Assembly: GCF_000828615.1 (NCBI RefSeq)
Contig: NZ_AP012273.1
Location: 434,001 to 498,000 of the forward strand
Origin: Thiolapillus brandeum
GTDB taxonomy: Bacteria; Pseudomonadota; Gammaproteobacteria; Chromatiales; Chromatiaceae
Length of the DNA: 64,000 bases
Direction: 5' to 3'
Shown here: positions 46,526 to 55,394 of the stretch, one piece after another
How the letters are laid out: each line of letters begins with the position of its first letter
Position numbering within the stretch: the stretch's first letter is position 1
The notes under the pieces: model-generated
What the model was told of the DNA's origin: nothing
Database searches by the model: none
Seen by the model: only the letters and a program-made list of their open reading frames with translations
Translations under genes and position numbers: made by a program

Positions 46526-46817
46526 TGTTTCGCGGAAGATGCTCAGCGCCTGATGGCTGCTGAACCACGGCTTTTTTCTGCTGCTGAGCTTCAGCTTTCT
46601 GGAAAATGGCCTGCCGGGCGGTGTAGCTGACCTATGCAGTGGCCTATATTCTCCCGGCCATGTGATGACCAATACAAGTTCTATGTGCCGTACTGCAGCA
46701 TGTCGGGCAAGCAGAACGTGCTCACTACCCGGGATGACCGGAATGTGGTCAAAACCGGAAACTTCTACAAGACCCACATGGCGACCATTCGCCGGATGCT
46801 GAAAGGCGCGAAGCTGT
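46526..46817. other. Gap without a convincing gene
   Basis: These 292 bases lie between the Ais-like gene and the convergent DUF2238 gene. Short open frames exist on both strands (for example plus-strand 46634-46840), but none has a ribosome site with a recognisable product. A Q/K-rich frame on the minus strand near 46560-46625 looks gene-like in composition but is bounded by a stop. It may be decayed coding sequence. Confidence 0.4.
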
Positions 46818-47456
46818 TTATCCGGCCTCGCCCGGAATGAATTCGGCAAGTTGGCGGTCCTGCCAGGGAGCCAGCAGGGTTACGGCGATGATGCCGCCGA
46901 TCAGGGCCAGAAACATGTCCGACTGGGTGTCCCAGATGTAGCCCTGGGTGCCCAGAAAAGCCGTGGCGTCTTCGCCACTGGCCACGGCAACCCACCATTC
47001 CACCAGCTCGTAGAAAGCGCTGAAGGCCAGCACGAAGCAGACCGCAAAGAATTTGGTCCAGATCCTGCCGTTGATCACCTGCAGGCGGATCAACAGTTCC
47101 CGGGCGATCACGGCCGGAATCAGTCCCTGGGCCAGGTGACCGAGCTTGTCATAGTTGTTGCGATCTCCGCCCACCATGTCGCGTATCCAGTCGAACAGGG
47201 GGACTTCCGCATAAGTATAGTGGCCACCCACCATGAGAATGATGCAGTGAACAAGGATCAGCCAATAGGTCATGCGGGTCAGGGGAAAAGGCTTCCAGGT
47301 AATGGCCAGCACCACCAGGCCGATGAGGGCCGGGGCGACCTCGAGAAACCAGGTGAAGCGGTCTTTCGGGGCAATGGCAGACCAGATGAGTACCACGGCA
47401 TAGATGCCCAGCCAGATGAGGGTTTCCTTGTGGGTGGGGCGGGGCAGGGTATTCAT
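46818..47456 (-). CDS. DUF2238 inner membrane protein (YjdF-like)
   Basis: 212 residues with about six membrane helices. The family features GGHYTYAEVPLFDWI and the DKLGHLAQGLIPA segment, followed by FSAFYELVEWW, are all present and match DUF2238/YjdF proteins. The function is unknown. It overlaps the protease gene upstream by four bases. Confidence 0.9.
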   Translation of the reverse strand: MNTLPRPTHKETLIWLGIYAVVLIWSAIAPKDRFTWFLEVAPALIGLVVLAITWKPFPLTRMTYWLILVHCIILMVGGHYTYAEVPLFDWIRDMVGGDRNNYDKLGHLAQGLIPAVIARELLIRLQVINGRIWTKFFAVCFVLAFSAFYELVEWWVAVASGEDATAFLGTQGYIWDTQSDMFLALIGGIIAVTLLAPWQDRQLAEFIPGEAG

Positions 47457-48586
47457 TCCACGTTCAGGGGACGCTCGGCCACGGCCAGTTGTACGTCCAT
47501 GGTTTTGTTGTTGCGCAGGATGCTCAAATCCATGGTCGTGCCGGGAGGCGCCACAGCGATGGCATTCATTACTTCCAGGGCGTTCTTCACGGGTTTGCCG
47601 TTGATGCGTTGAATGATGTCTCCGGGCATGATTCCTACCTTGTCGGCGGGGCCATCTTCCAGTATTCCCGACAGCAGCACGCCGGTAGTATCTTCGGCAA
47701 GCCCCATGGATTTGGCAATAGCGGGCGTGAGATCGCTGCCACTGGCGCCTATCCAGCCGCGAATCACCCGGCCATGCCTGATGATCTGCTCCATGACCTG
47801 CCGGGCCAGGTTGATGGGAATGGCGAAACCGATACCATGAGAGCCGCCGCTGCTGGAAAGTATTGCGGTGTTGATGCCAATGACCTCGCCCCGGGCGTTG
47901 ATCAGGGCGCCCCCGGAGTTGCCCATATTGATGGCGGCATCTGTCTGGATGAAATCTTCAAAGGTGGCCAGTCCCAGACCCTCACGGCCCGTGGCGCTGA
48001 TAATGCCCTGGGTCACGGTCTTTCCCACGCCAAAAGGGTTGCCGATGGCCAGAGCAATATCCCCCACCCGCAACCCGGCAGAGTTGCCCAGGCGGGCCGG
48101 AGGAAGATCCTTGCCGGCGGCCTGGATGACGGCAAGATCCGTGTCGGGATCGATACCCACTACCCGGGCGGGCACCTGAGGCTGGTCTTCGGCGCCAATG
48201 AAAATGTCGTCAGCACCCTTGATCACATGGTTGCTTGTGAGGATATACCCGTTGGCATCCACCACCACGCCGGAGCCGAGATTGTTTCTGCGCTGCAGCT
48301 TGGGTTTGCCCCGGGGATCACCAAAATAGCGTTGCATCAATGGGTTTTTGAACAGGGGGTCTCCTTCCTGGCGTGTGATTTTACTGGTGTATATATTGAC
48401 CACCGACGGCTCTGCCAGGGCAACAGAGTCCGCCCAGCCATTGTTGCCCGGCACCGGTGCGTTCAGGTTTAGAACGGCTTCTTCATGAGGCAGCAAACCC
48501 GGCCAGAACAGCAGCACCACAACCGCCGTGGCGATACCAGCGGCTGCCGAGGTAAACATAAAAGTGATGAGACGCTGGAAATTCAT
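47453..48586 (-). CDS. degS: DegS-like periplasmic serine protease
   Basis: 377 residues: a single N-terminal membrane helix (about 10-28), a trypsin-like domain with the triad His120 (TSNH), Asp150 (DTDLAV) and Ser224 (GNSGGAL), and one PDZ domain (about 280-370). One PDZ and an anchor are the DegS layout rather than DegP/DegQ. DegS starts the sigma-E envelope stress response by cutting RseA; rpoE and rseA are not here. The gene is divergent from the Nif3-family gene. Confidence 0.9.
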   Translation of the reverse strand: MNFQRLITFMFTSAAAGIATAVVVLLFWPGLLPHEEAVLNLNAPVPGNNGWADSVALAEPSVVNIYTSKITRQEGDPLFKNPLMQRYFGDPRGKPKLQRRNNLGSGVVVDANGYILTSNHVIKGADDIFIGAEDQPQVPARVVGIDPDTDLAVIQAAGKDLPPARLGNSAGLRVGDIALAIGNPFGVGKTVTQGIISATGREGLGLATFEDFIQTDAAINMGNSGGALINARGEVIGINTAILSSSGGSHGIGFAIPINLARQVMEQIIRHGRVIRGWIGASGSDLTPAIAKSMGLAEDTTGVLLSGILEDGPADKVGIMPGDIIQRINGKPVKNALEVMNAIAVAPPGTTMDLSILRNNKTMDVQLAVAERPLNVE

Positions 48587-48628
48587 AGCCGGTACATTCT
48601 AACATGGGCTTTTGTTCCCGGAGCCGCC

Positions 48629-49378
48629 ATGCCTTCTGTTCGTGAAATCATTGACTATTGCAACACCCGCCTGGGCATCACAGAGTTTGAGGACTACTGC
48701 CCCAATGGTCTGCAGGTAGAGGCGGGTGAAAAGGTTGAGCGGGTGGTTACCGGAGTAACGGCCAGTCTGGCACTCATAGAAGCGGCCCGGGACGCGGGGG
48801 CGGACCTGTTGCTGGTGCACCATGGTTATTTCTGGAAGGGGGAATCCCAGCCCCTTACCGGTATGAAGGGGCGACGGGTGCGCGAACTATTTGCGGCCGG
48901 TCTGAGTATGGCGGCATATCACCTGCCTCTGGATGCCCATCCGGAACTGGGCAACAATGCGCGTCTCGGTCAGCTCCTGGGTTTTCCTCAGGCAGGGCCG
49001 GTTACCGCGGACGGGCTTTTGTGGGGGAGTGAACTCTCCAGGCCCATGACTCTGGAAACCCTTGGTCGGCAACTGCAGGTGCTGACCGGTCGGCCACCCC
49101 TGTTGTTGAGTGGGGGGACGCATCAGGTGGCGCGGCTTGCCTGGTGTACGGGGGGCGCCCAGTCGTGGCTGGGAAAGGCAGCAGATCTGGACTATGATGC
49201 TTTCATTACCGGAGAGGTGTCAGAGGCCAGCTTCCATATGGCGCAGGAATGCAACATTCATTTTATTGCTGCTGGCCATCATGCCACGGAACGTTATGGT
49301 ATTCAGGCTTTGGGAGCAGAACTGAGTGATCGTTTTGGCCTGAATCATGAGTATATCGATATCCCCAATCCTGTTTGA
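48629..49378 (+). CDS. Nif3-like dinuclear metal centre protein
   Basis: 249 residues from the ATG at 48629. Metal-binding motifs of the Nif3/YbgI family are seen: LLLVHHGYFWKGE, AYHLPLDAHPELGNN and the late FIAAGHHATERYGIQAL. Family members form hexameric rings with two metal ions per subunit; some act as GTP cyclohydrolase-like hydrolases, but the role is not settled. The order degS/nif3/petABC is frequent in Gammaproteobacteria. Confidence 0.92.
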   Translation: MPSVREIIDYCNTRLGITEFEDYCPNGLQVEAGEKVERVVTGVTASLALIEAARDAGADLLLVHHGYFWKGESQPLTGMKGRRVRELFAAGLSMAAYHLPLDAHPELGNNARLGQLLGFPQAGPVTADGLLWGSELSRPMTLETLGRQLQVLTGRPPLLLSGGTHQVARLAWCTGGAQSWLGKAADLDYDAFITGEVSEASFHMAQECNIHFIAAGHHATERYGIQALGAELSDRFGLNHEYIDIPNPV

Positions 49379-49508
49379 ACCGGGGGTGATGTCTTTTTTC
49401 ATAGGCTCCCATAGAAAAATTAAACCCTATTCAACCTTGACCAATTACGGTATATGGGTGAAAATCCCAAGTTATCTTCAGGGTAGAAAATTAGTATATT
49501 CTGAAACA

Positions 49509-49529
49509 CTGCAGAATCGGGTTCTGCAG
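49509..49529 (+). promoter_or_regulatory. Inverted repeat in the petABC leader
   Basis: A perfect 8-bp dyad CTGCAGAA/TTCTGCAG with a 5-base spacer lies 45 bases before the petA start. It may be an operator or a leader hairpin. The surrounding 195 bases are AT-rich and contain TTGACC at about 49438, a possible -35 element. Confidence 0.4.
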
Positions 49530-49573
49530 GACAATTTCCTAAACTTTTCACTAGCTACTGGGGGATTCCATCC

Positions 49574-50170
49574 ATGAGCTCACAAGGCGTGGACCTCAAA
49601 AAACGCCGCATGTTGATTACAGCTACTGCTGGCATCGGTGCGGTTGGCGCGGGCTTTGCCCTCGTTCCTTTTATCAGCTACTGGCAACCCAGCGCCCGTG
49701 CCAAGGCACTGGGTGCGCCGGAAGAGGCTGACATCAGCAAGATCGAGCCTGGTGCGTTGTTGCGTGTCAAATGGCGTGGCAAGGTTTGCTGGATCGTGCG
49801 TCGTACCGAGGAGACGTTGAAGAACCTCAAGGAAAATACCGATCATCTCGTTGATCCCGATTCCGAGGTTCCCCAGCAGCCCGAGTACTGCAAGAATTAT
49901 CACCGTTCCATCAAGCCGGAATACCTGATAGCAGTGGGCATTTGCACCCATTTGGGTTGCTCTCCCACCTACCGTCCGGATATTGGTCCTGCAGATCTGG
50001 GCGCCGACTGGATGGGTGGCTTCTTCTGCCCCTGTCATGGCTCCAAGTTCGACCTGGCTGCACGGGTGTACAAAGGTGTGCCCGCGCCGACCAACCTGGT
50101 GATTCCCCCGCACAAGTACCTCAGCGACACGCGGGTGCTTATTGGTGCAGATGACGGAGGTGCGGCATGA
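49574..50170 (+). CDS. petA: Ubiquinol-cytochrome c reductase Rieske protein
   Basis: 198 residues. A twin-arginine-type N-terminus (KKRRMLITATAGIGAVGAGFAL) also serves as the membrane anchor. The [2Fe-2S] ligands are in CTHLGC (Cys124, His126, Cys129) and CPCHGS (Cys152, Cys154, His155). It takes electrons from quinol in the bc1 complex and passes them to cytochrome c1. It overlaps petB by four bases. Confidence 0.97.
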   Translation: MSSQGVDLKKRRMLITATAGIGAVGAGFALVPFISYWQPSARAKALGAPEEADISKIEPGALLRVKWRGKVCWIVRRTEETLKNLKENTDHLVDPDSEVPQQPEYCKNYHRSIKPEYLIAVGICTHLGCSPTYRPDIGPADLGADWMGGFFCPCHGSKFDLAARVYKGVPAPTNLVIPPHKYLSDTRVLIGADDGGAA

Positions 50171-51396
50171 GCCTGATGACCTGGATAGACGAGCGTTTTC
50201 CCGCCACCAAGGTGTGGAATGAACACCTGGCGCAATACTACGCGCCCAAGAATTTCAATTTCTGGTACTTCTTTGGCTCCCTGGCCATGCTGGTGCTGGT
50301 CAACCAGATTGTCACCGGCATCTGGCTGGCCATGAGCTATAAACCTGATGCGACCCTGGCTTTTGCTTCCGTCGAATACATCATGCGTGACGTGAACTGG
50401 GGCTGGCTGATTCGCTATCTGCACTCGACCGGGGCTTCCGCCTTCTTTATCGTCATCTACCTGCACATGTTCCGCGGACTGATGTATGGCTCTTACCGCA
50501 AGCCGCGGGAATTGCTGTGGCTCATCGGCATGATCATCTATGTGGCAATGATGGCGACCGCTTTCTTTGGTTATCTGCTCCCCTGGGGCCAGATGTCCTA
50601 CTGGGGTGCTCAGGTCATCGTCAACCTGTTCTCCGCCATTCCGGTCATTGGTGATGATCTTTCCATCTGGATTCGTGGTGACTATGTTATCTCCGATGCC
50701 ACGCTGAACCGCTTCTTTGCCTTCCACTTCCTGTTGCCGTTTATCCTGGCCGCCCTGGTATTCATTCATATCGTGGCATTGCACAAGGTAGGCTCCAACA
50801 ACCCGGATGGCATCGAGATCAAAAAAGGTCCCAAAGGCAACCGCTGGAGTGATACGGCACCTGCCGATGGCATTCCCTTCCATCCTTATTACAGCGTGAA
50901 GGATATTGCCGGTGTGGTTGGTTTCCTGATCATATTCCTGGGGATCGTGTTCTTCCTGCCGGACATGGGTGGCTATTTCCTTGAGGCGCCGAACTTCGAA
51001 CCGGCGAACCCGCTGAAAACGCCTGAGCATATTGCCCCGGTCTGGTACTTCACGCCTTTCTACGCGATGCTGCGTGCCGTACCCAGTTTTGCGGGTACCC
51101 AGGTATGGGGTGTTCTGGTGATGGGCGCTTCCATTGTAGTGCTCTTCTTCCTGCCCTGGCTGGACAAGAGCCCGGTGAAATCCATTCGCTACAAGGGGCC
51201 GATTTCCAAGGCCATGATTGCCATGTTCGTTGTGGTGTTCGTGATCCTTGGCTACCTGGGTATGCAGCCCTCTACGCCAGGCCGTACGCTGTTGGCGCAG
51301 GTATGCACCATTTTGTATTTCGTGTTCTTCCTTGGCATGCCGATCTATAGCAAGATCGACAAGACCAAGCCTGTACCAGAGAGGGTGACCAAATGA
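50167..51396 (+). CDS. petB: Cytochrome b of the bc1 complex
   Basis: 409 residues with eight membrane helices. Heme ligands lie in YLHSTGASAFFIVIYLHMFR and the FHFLLPFILAALVFIHI segment. The quinol site signature here is PVWYFTPFYAMLRA (PEWY in mitochondria). It forms the core of complex III, oxidising quinol and moving protons. It overlaps petA and petC by four bases each. Confidence 0.97.
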   Translation: MSLMTWIDERFPATKVWNEHLAQYYAPKNFNFWYFFGSLAMLVLVNQIVTGIWLAMSYKPDATLAFASVEYIMRDVNWGWLIRYLHSTGASAFFIVIYLHMFRGLMYGSYRKPRELLWLIGMIIYVAMMATAFFGYLLPWGQMSYWGAQVIVNLFSAIPVIGDDLSIWIRGDYVISDATLNRFFAFHFLLPFILAALVFIHIVALHKVGSNNPDGIEIKKGPKGNRWSDTAPADGIPFHPYYSVKDIAGVVGFLIIFLGIVFFLPDMGGYFLEAPNFEPANPLKTPEHIAPVWYFTPFYAMLRAVPSFAGTQVWGVLVMGASIVVLFFLPWLDKSPVKSIRYKGPISKAMIAMFVVVFVILGYLGMQPSTPGRTLLAQVCTILYFVFFLGMPIYSKIDKTKPVPERVTK

Positions 51397-52121
51397 AAAA
51401 ACTGATCGCAATCCTTTCTTTGGCACTATTGCCTATCGTTGGCTTCGCCAATGAAGGGCATCATCTGGAATCTGCAAATGTTGATCTGAATGATCATGCG
51501 GCTTTGCAGCGGGGTGCCAAATATTTCGTGAATTACTGTCAGGGCTGTCACTCTCTCAAGTATGTTCGTTATGAGCTCTTTGAGAATTTCGATCTGAGTA
51601 AAGAGCAGATTCTGAATAACCTGGTGTTTTCTGATGCCAAGATTGGGGATCTGATCACGACTTCCATGCCAGAGGGGGCTTCTGCCGACTGGTTTGGCAC
51701 CACCCCGCCGGATCTGACCCTGGAAGCACGCTTGAAGCATGGTCATGCGGACTGGATCTACACTTACCTGAAAGGTTTCTATGTGGATGAGAGCCGTCCT
51801 TTTGGCGTCAACAATGTGGTGTTCCCCAACGTGGGCATGCCCCATGTTCTCATGGACCTTCAGGGCGTGCAGGAAGCTGTCAAAGAGAAAGATGAGCATG
51901 GTAACGAGCATGTGACTGAACTGAAACTGGTCAAGCCGGGGCGTCTTTCCCCTGAGGAATATGACCAGTTGGCTCGGGATCTGACTACTTTTCTGACCTA
52001 TGTTGCAGAACCCATGAAGCAGGAGCGCCAGCATCTGGGTATCTGGGTCATGTTGTTCCTGTTGGTATTCTTCGTGGTGTCCGTGATGCTCAAGAAGGAG
52101 TACTGGAAAGACGTGCACTGA
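51393..52121 (+). CDS. petC: Cytochrome c1 of the bc1 complex
   Basis: 242 residues with a signal peptide, heme-binding CQGCH at residues 49-53 and one C-terminal membrane anchor (WVMLFLLVFFVVSVMLKKEYW). The likely axial methionine is in TTSMPEGASADWFG. It hands electrons to soluble cytochrome c. It ends the petABC operon before a strong terminator. Confidence 0.96.
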   Translation: MKKLIAILSLALLPIVGFANEGHHLESANVDLNDHAALQRGAKYFVNYCQGCHSLKYVRYELFENFDLSKEQILNNLVFSDAKIGDLITTSMPEGASADWFGTTPPDLTLEARLKHGHADWIYTYLKGFYVDESRPFGVNNVVFPNVGMPHVLMDLQGVQEAVKEKDEHGNEHVTELKLVKPGRLSPEEYDQLARDLTTFLTYVAEPMKQERQHLGIWVMLFLLVFFVVSVMLKKEYWKDVH

Positions 52122-52145
52122 TTTGACCTGTTGATGCACGACCCG

Positions 52146-52180
52146 AAAAGGCGCACAGTCTGCTATACTGTGCGCCTTTT
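52146..52180 (+). terminator. Terminator after petC
   Basis: A 13-bp perfect stem (AAAAGGCGCACAG/CTGTGCGCCTTTT) with a 9-base loop, 25 bases past the petC stop. The A-run before and T-run after make it effective in either direction. Confidence 0.88.
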
Positions 52181-52240
52181 CCGCATCTGCTGTTTATCGC
52201 CGATTGCATCGGCTGCGGTAATGTACACAGGAAGCTTCCA

Positions 52241-52858
52241 TTGGCAACAAGACGATCCATCATGACACTGTTTTCTGATCCGGCGGATCTGCACAGTCAC
52301 CGCGTACGCCTGGTGCTGGCAGAAAAGCATGTAACCACCGACATCGTTGATGTCGATCCCCTCAACCTGCCCGAAGATGTCATGGATCTCAATCCCTATG
52401 GTACGGCCCCCACACTGGTGGACCGTGACCTGGTGTTGTTTGATTCGCGCATCATTCTCGAATACCTGGATGAGCGCTACCCCCATCCGCCCCTGCTGCC
52501 TGTAGACCCGGTTTCCCGGGCTACATTCCGCATGTATATGTATCGGGTGGAACAGGATTGGTATAGTAAGGTGAATGTAATACTTGGTGGAGGCAAGCCC
52601 GCTACCAAGGCGCGCAAGGAGTTGAAGGAAAGCCTGATTGCCAGCGCACCGATTGTGGAGGCCAAGCCGTTTTTCATGAGCGATGAGTTTTCCGTGGTTG
52701 ATGCCAGCATCGCACCACTGCTGTGGCGTCTGCCGTATTTGGGCATCGAGCTGGAAAACAAGGCTTCCAACATCTTCAACGCTTATGCGGCACGCCTGTT
52801 CAAGCGTGAAGCTTTTGCCCAGAGCCTGACTGAAGCTGAGCGCGAAATGCGCCTCTAG
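52241..52858 (+). CDS. sspA: Stringent starvation protein A
   Basis: 205 residues of glutathione S-transferase fold that lacks the enzyme's catalytic residue, as usual for SspA. The N-terminus RRSIMTLFSDPADLHSHRVR matches the family closely. That match and a GGAAG site eight bases upstream support the TTG start at 52241 over the ATG at 52262. SspA binds RNA polymerase and adjusts transcription under starvation. It is followed by sspB, the usual pair. Confidence 0.93.
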   Translation: MATRRSIMTLFSDPADLHSHRVRLVLAEKHVTTDIVDVDPLNLPEDVMDLNPYGTAPTLVDRDLVLFDSRIILEYLDERYPHPPLLPVDPVSRATFRMYMYRVEQDWYSKVNVILGGGKPATKARKELKESLIASAPIVEAKPFFMSDEFSVVDASIAPLLWRLPYLGIELENKASNIFNAYAARLFKREAFAQSLTEAEREMRL

Positions 52859-52867
52859 GTCAAGGTC

Positions 52868-53257
52868 ATGACCTCCAACCGCCCCTATTTGATTCGCGCC
52901 ATCTGGCAATGGATCAGTGACAATGACCTGACGCCGCATTTGCTGGTCAATGCGGATGCCCAGGGAGTGGAAATTCCCCGTCAGTTTGTTGAGGACGGGC
53001 GTATCGTGCTCAATGTCAGCGCCAGTGCTGCCCGGGATCTTGAGCTGGGCAATGATTACATTTCCTTCGGTGCACGTTTTTCCGGTACGCCCATGAACGT
53101 CCTGGTGCCTGTGAGCGCAGTGCTGGGAATCTATGCCCGGGAGAATGGTCAGGGAATGCTGTTTCCGGAAGATGAAGGCGGGGACGCTCCCCCGGATCAG
53201 CCTGATGACAACACGCCTCCCACCGGAGGGCGGCCTTCTCTGAAGGTTGTCAAATGA
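52868..53257 (+). CDS. sspB: ClpXP adaptor SspB
   Basis: 129 residues. The substrate-binding domain has RPYLIRAIWQWISDNDLTPHLL and GARFSGTPMNVLVPVSAVLGIYARENG. The acidic, flexible tail ends in SLKVVK, the segment that docks to ClpX. It delivers ssrA-tagged proteins to ClpXP. It follows sspA by nine bases. Confidence 0.95.
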   Translation: MTSNRPYLIRAIWQWISDNDLTPHLLVNADAQGVEIPRQFVEDGRIVLNVSASAARDLELGNDYISFGARFSGTPMNVLVPVSAVLGIYARENGQGMLFPEDEGGDAPPDQPDDNTPPTGGRPSLKVVK

Positions 53258-53289
53258 AGGGAGTGTTTTTTCTACACGGAAGAAAGGTT

Positions 53290-53790
53290 ATGAGTTCCAT
53301 GAGAAGGCTTGTTCTCGCCGCCATGATGGTGGGAACTACGGCAGCGACTGCAGATGAGGTGTCTTCCTACCAGACGGCCCGGAAACAGGGTGTCAAGACC
53401 TGCCTGGAAAAAGTGAAAGAGGTAGGTAATTTTCTTGTTGGGGACCACAATCATGCTTCTCACGATGTCTGGAATACGGTCGATACCGACAAACGTATGT
53501 TCTCCTCTTTTCTGGTCAAGGAATACTCGGATGGCGATACGCACATTTCCATGATCGTGGGCCCGGATGCAACCGGCAAGTGTTTTGCCGAGTACAATGA
53601 AACCACGTTCTGGAGCAAATCCTGCTCCATCATCCGTGAAGAGGTCTTTTCCGAATTCAAGTTTGCGGGTTCCATGAAGGAAGCTACCATTGTCCTCAAG
53701 AACAAGGAGGATTCGGTGAACGCCTATCTTACGCCCCAGAGCAATGGCAATGCCTGCCTTTCCACGCGGCGGGAAGTGGTTTTTTACTAA
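53290..53790 (+). CDS. Hypothetical secreted protein
   Basis: 166 residues from the ATG at 53290, which has AGAAAGG upstream. A signal peptide (MRRLVLAAMMVGTTAATA) precedes a mature part with four cysteines (TCLEK, KCFAE, SCSII, ACLST) that could form two disulfides. I do not recognise the family. It lies 32 bases past sspB on the same strand. Confidence 0.72.
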   Translation: MSSMRRLVLAAMMVGTTAATADEVSSYQTARKQGVKTCLEKVKEVGNFLVGDHNHASHDVWNTVDTDKRMFSSFLVKEYSDGDTHISMIVGPDATGKCFAEYNETTFWSKSCSIIREEVFSEFKFAGSMKEATIVLKNKEDSVNAYLTPQSNGNACLSTRREVVFY

Positions 53791-53799
53791 CCCGGCGGT

Positions 53800-54222
53800 T
53801 CAGTGATACTTGTCTGAATGTCTGCGCTGTTTTCCCGGAAATGGAATGACATTGTGGGAATGGGGATCGGGTGTCGGGGAGGATGACTCAGTATCCATCT
53901 TCCGCAGTTCCTGCTCGATGGTATGCTTTCCCTGAAGATGTACGGCTTCCAACTGGTTGCCGATAAGCAGTACATAGCCGCTGTCACGCAAGCTGCCGTT
54001 CACGCTGTAATCAAATCGATACATGCGCCGAAAGCGCAGTCCGGAGGGTGTCCAGCGCAGTCCCACCCTTTGAAGGTATACACTATCATCCAGCAATTGG
54101 TATCTTTCACGGTTGCAGGCAGCGCGGCTGATGCCTACCGCCAGTTCCCGGGCACGGGCGGCATTCATCCAGAAGATGACTGCCAGGCCGAGAAAGAAAA
54201 TGGCGAATAGAGTGGAAGTCAC
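53800..54222 (-). CDS. DUF3301 family protein
   Basis: 140 residues from a GTG at 54222. One N-terminal membrane helix (LFAIFFLGLAVIFWMN) leads into a conserved core (CNRERYQLLDDSVYLQRVGLR) typical of DUF3301. The tail is rich in His, Pro and Ser. The longer open frame to 54810 runs over the macrodomain gene and has no support. The start codons of this and the divergent macrodomain gene are only three bases apart. Confidence 0.78.
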   Translation of the reverse strand: MTSTLFAIFFLGLAVIFWMNAARARELAVGISRAACNRERYQLLDDSVYLQRVGLRWTPSGLRFRRMYRFDYSVNGSLRDSGYVLLIGNQLEAVHLQGKHTIEQELRKMDTESSSPTPDPHSHNVIPFPGKQRRHSDKYH

Positions 54223-54225
54223 AAA

Positions 54226-54765
54226 ATGAAAGGCTCCGTGTCCGGCACGACCGGTGTATGTGAGAAATTGCAGCTGTGTACCGGTGATATTACCAGACTT
54301 GAGGTGGATGCCATCGTCAATGCGGCAAATAGTTCCCTGCTGGGGGGCGGCGGTGTGGATGGCGCCATTCACCGTGCCGCAGGCCCGAAACTTCTGGAAC
54401 TGACGCGCAGCCTGGGGGGCTGTCCTGTGGGGGAGGCGCGTATCACGCCTGGATTCGACCTGCCTGCCCGCTGGATCATTCACACTGTGGGGCCGGTGTG
54501 GCGAGGGGGAGCACACGGTGAAGCAAACCAGCTGCGCAGGGCTTACGACAGCAGCTTTATCCTGGCGAGGGAGCGAGGGGTGAAGCGGATTGCCTTTCCT
54601 GCCATCAGTACCGGGGCGTATGGCTATCCCTTGCCTGAAGCGGCCCATATCGCCATTGATGCGGGAGTGAAACACAGGAAGGATTTTGAGACCATAATCT
54701 ACTGTTGCTTCAGCGAAGCGGTGGCCGCTGTCTACCGGGCAGCTGTGGAGGACTACAATCAATGA
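54226..54765 (+). CDS. ymdB: Macrodomain protein, O-acetyl-ADP-ribose deacetylase type
   Basis: 179 residues with the macrodomain signatures GDITRLEVDAIVNAANSSLL, GGGGVDGAIHRAAGP and AFPAISTGAYGYPLPEAA. YmdB-type enzymes hydrolyse O-acetyl-ADP-ribose and remove ADP-ribose from proteins. GGAAG precedes the ATG, and this ribosome site lies inside the divergent DUF3301 gene. It overlaps the next small gene by four bases. Confidence 0.93.
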   Translation: MKGSVSGTTGVCEKLQLCTGDITRLEVDAIVNAANSSLLGGGGVDGAIHRAAGPKLLELTRSLGGCPVGEARITPGFDLPARWIIHTVGPVWRGGAHGEANQLRRAYDSSFILARERGVKRIAFPAISTGAYGYPLPEAAHIAIDAGVKHRKDFETIIYCCFSEAVAAVYRAAVEDYNQ

Positions 54766-54998
54766 AATGGATAGACGAAATTCCCGTGGGATACCTGGTG
54801 CTTGCGGCACTGTTTTTTGGCCTGATGCCCTTTACCCCTGAGCCCCATGTGTGGGAAAAGCTGAAGATGCTGACCGGGGGCGCCCTGGTGCGCCCCCTGG
54901 ATATCTTCGATTTGCTGTTGCACGGTACGCCCTGGGTGCTGCTGGGCGTCAAGTTGTGGCGGGAATGGCAGCTGCGCGGTCAGGCAGATGGTAGCTGA
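54762..54998 (+). CDS. Small membrane protein
   Basis: 78 residues from the ATG overlapping the macrodomain stop (ATGA). Two hydrophobic stretches (VGYLVLAALFFGLMPF and IFDLLLHGTPWVLLGVKLW) are joined by a short loop with EPHVWEKLKML. It resembles small conserved proteins often annotated as RND transporter-like, but no function can be given. Translational coupling to the macrodomain gene is likely. Confidence 0.72.
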   Translation: MKWIDEIPVGYLVLAALFFGLMPFTPEPHVWEKLKMLTGGALVRPLDIFDLLLHGTPWVLLGVKLWREWQLRGQADGS

Positions 54999-55063
54999 CC
55001 TTCAGGGTATCGCGGCCATTTTCAATGGCCATAAGTCATTGAACATCTTGTCAGAGATGCCCT

Positions 55064-55324
55064 TCAGTGTCTGGATTCCCACCAGGCGTAGTCCAGGAGA
55101 GCATGGGCGGCTGCCCGCCGGGGGCCATACCAGCAGGGGTAGTAGCAACCACGCCGTGGCCGTTTATAGACCACAACCACTTTTCTCCGGGGGGCTATGG
55201 GTTTGACCACCACGACCTGATAGCCGTGGCGGTGATGGCCATGGGCAAGGCTGAGGGCAGGCAGTGCCAGCATGATGCTGCTGAGGATGGCGGTAACAAG
55301 AATCCTGGATCGGGATGTTTTCAT
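55064..55324 (-). CDS. Small basic secreted protein
   Basis: 86 residues from the ATG at 55324, with a signal peptide (ILVTAILSSIMLALPALSLA). The mature part is short, basic and rich in His, Arg, Tyr and Val (HGHHRHGYQVVVVKP, KVVVVYKRPRRG) with two cysteines in CYYPCWYG. Such proteins are common in bacteria and usually uncharacterised. A longer reading to 55507 runs through fetB and is rejected. The His-rich start could bind metal. Confidence 0.6.
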   Translation of the reverse strand: MKTSRSRILVTAILSSIMLALPALSLAHGHHRHGYQVVVVKPIAPRRKVVVVYKRPRRGCYYPCWYGPRRAAAHALLDYAWWESRH

Positions 55325-55394
55325 GGCATTGCTCCTGTGAGTCTGTGTACTCGGGATAACGCCTGAAACGGTGATTCGTTGACCGGGGTCTGGT

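Noticed and set aside
46634-46840. 68-codon plus-strand frame after the Ais-like gene
   Set aside because: It has no ribosome site or recognisable product and overlaps the end of the DUF2238 gene.
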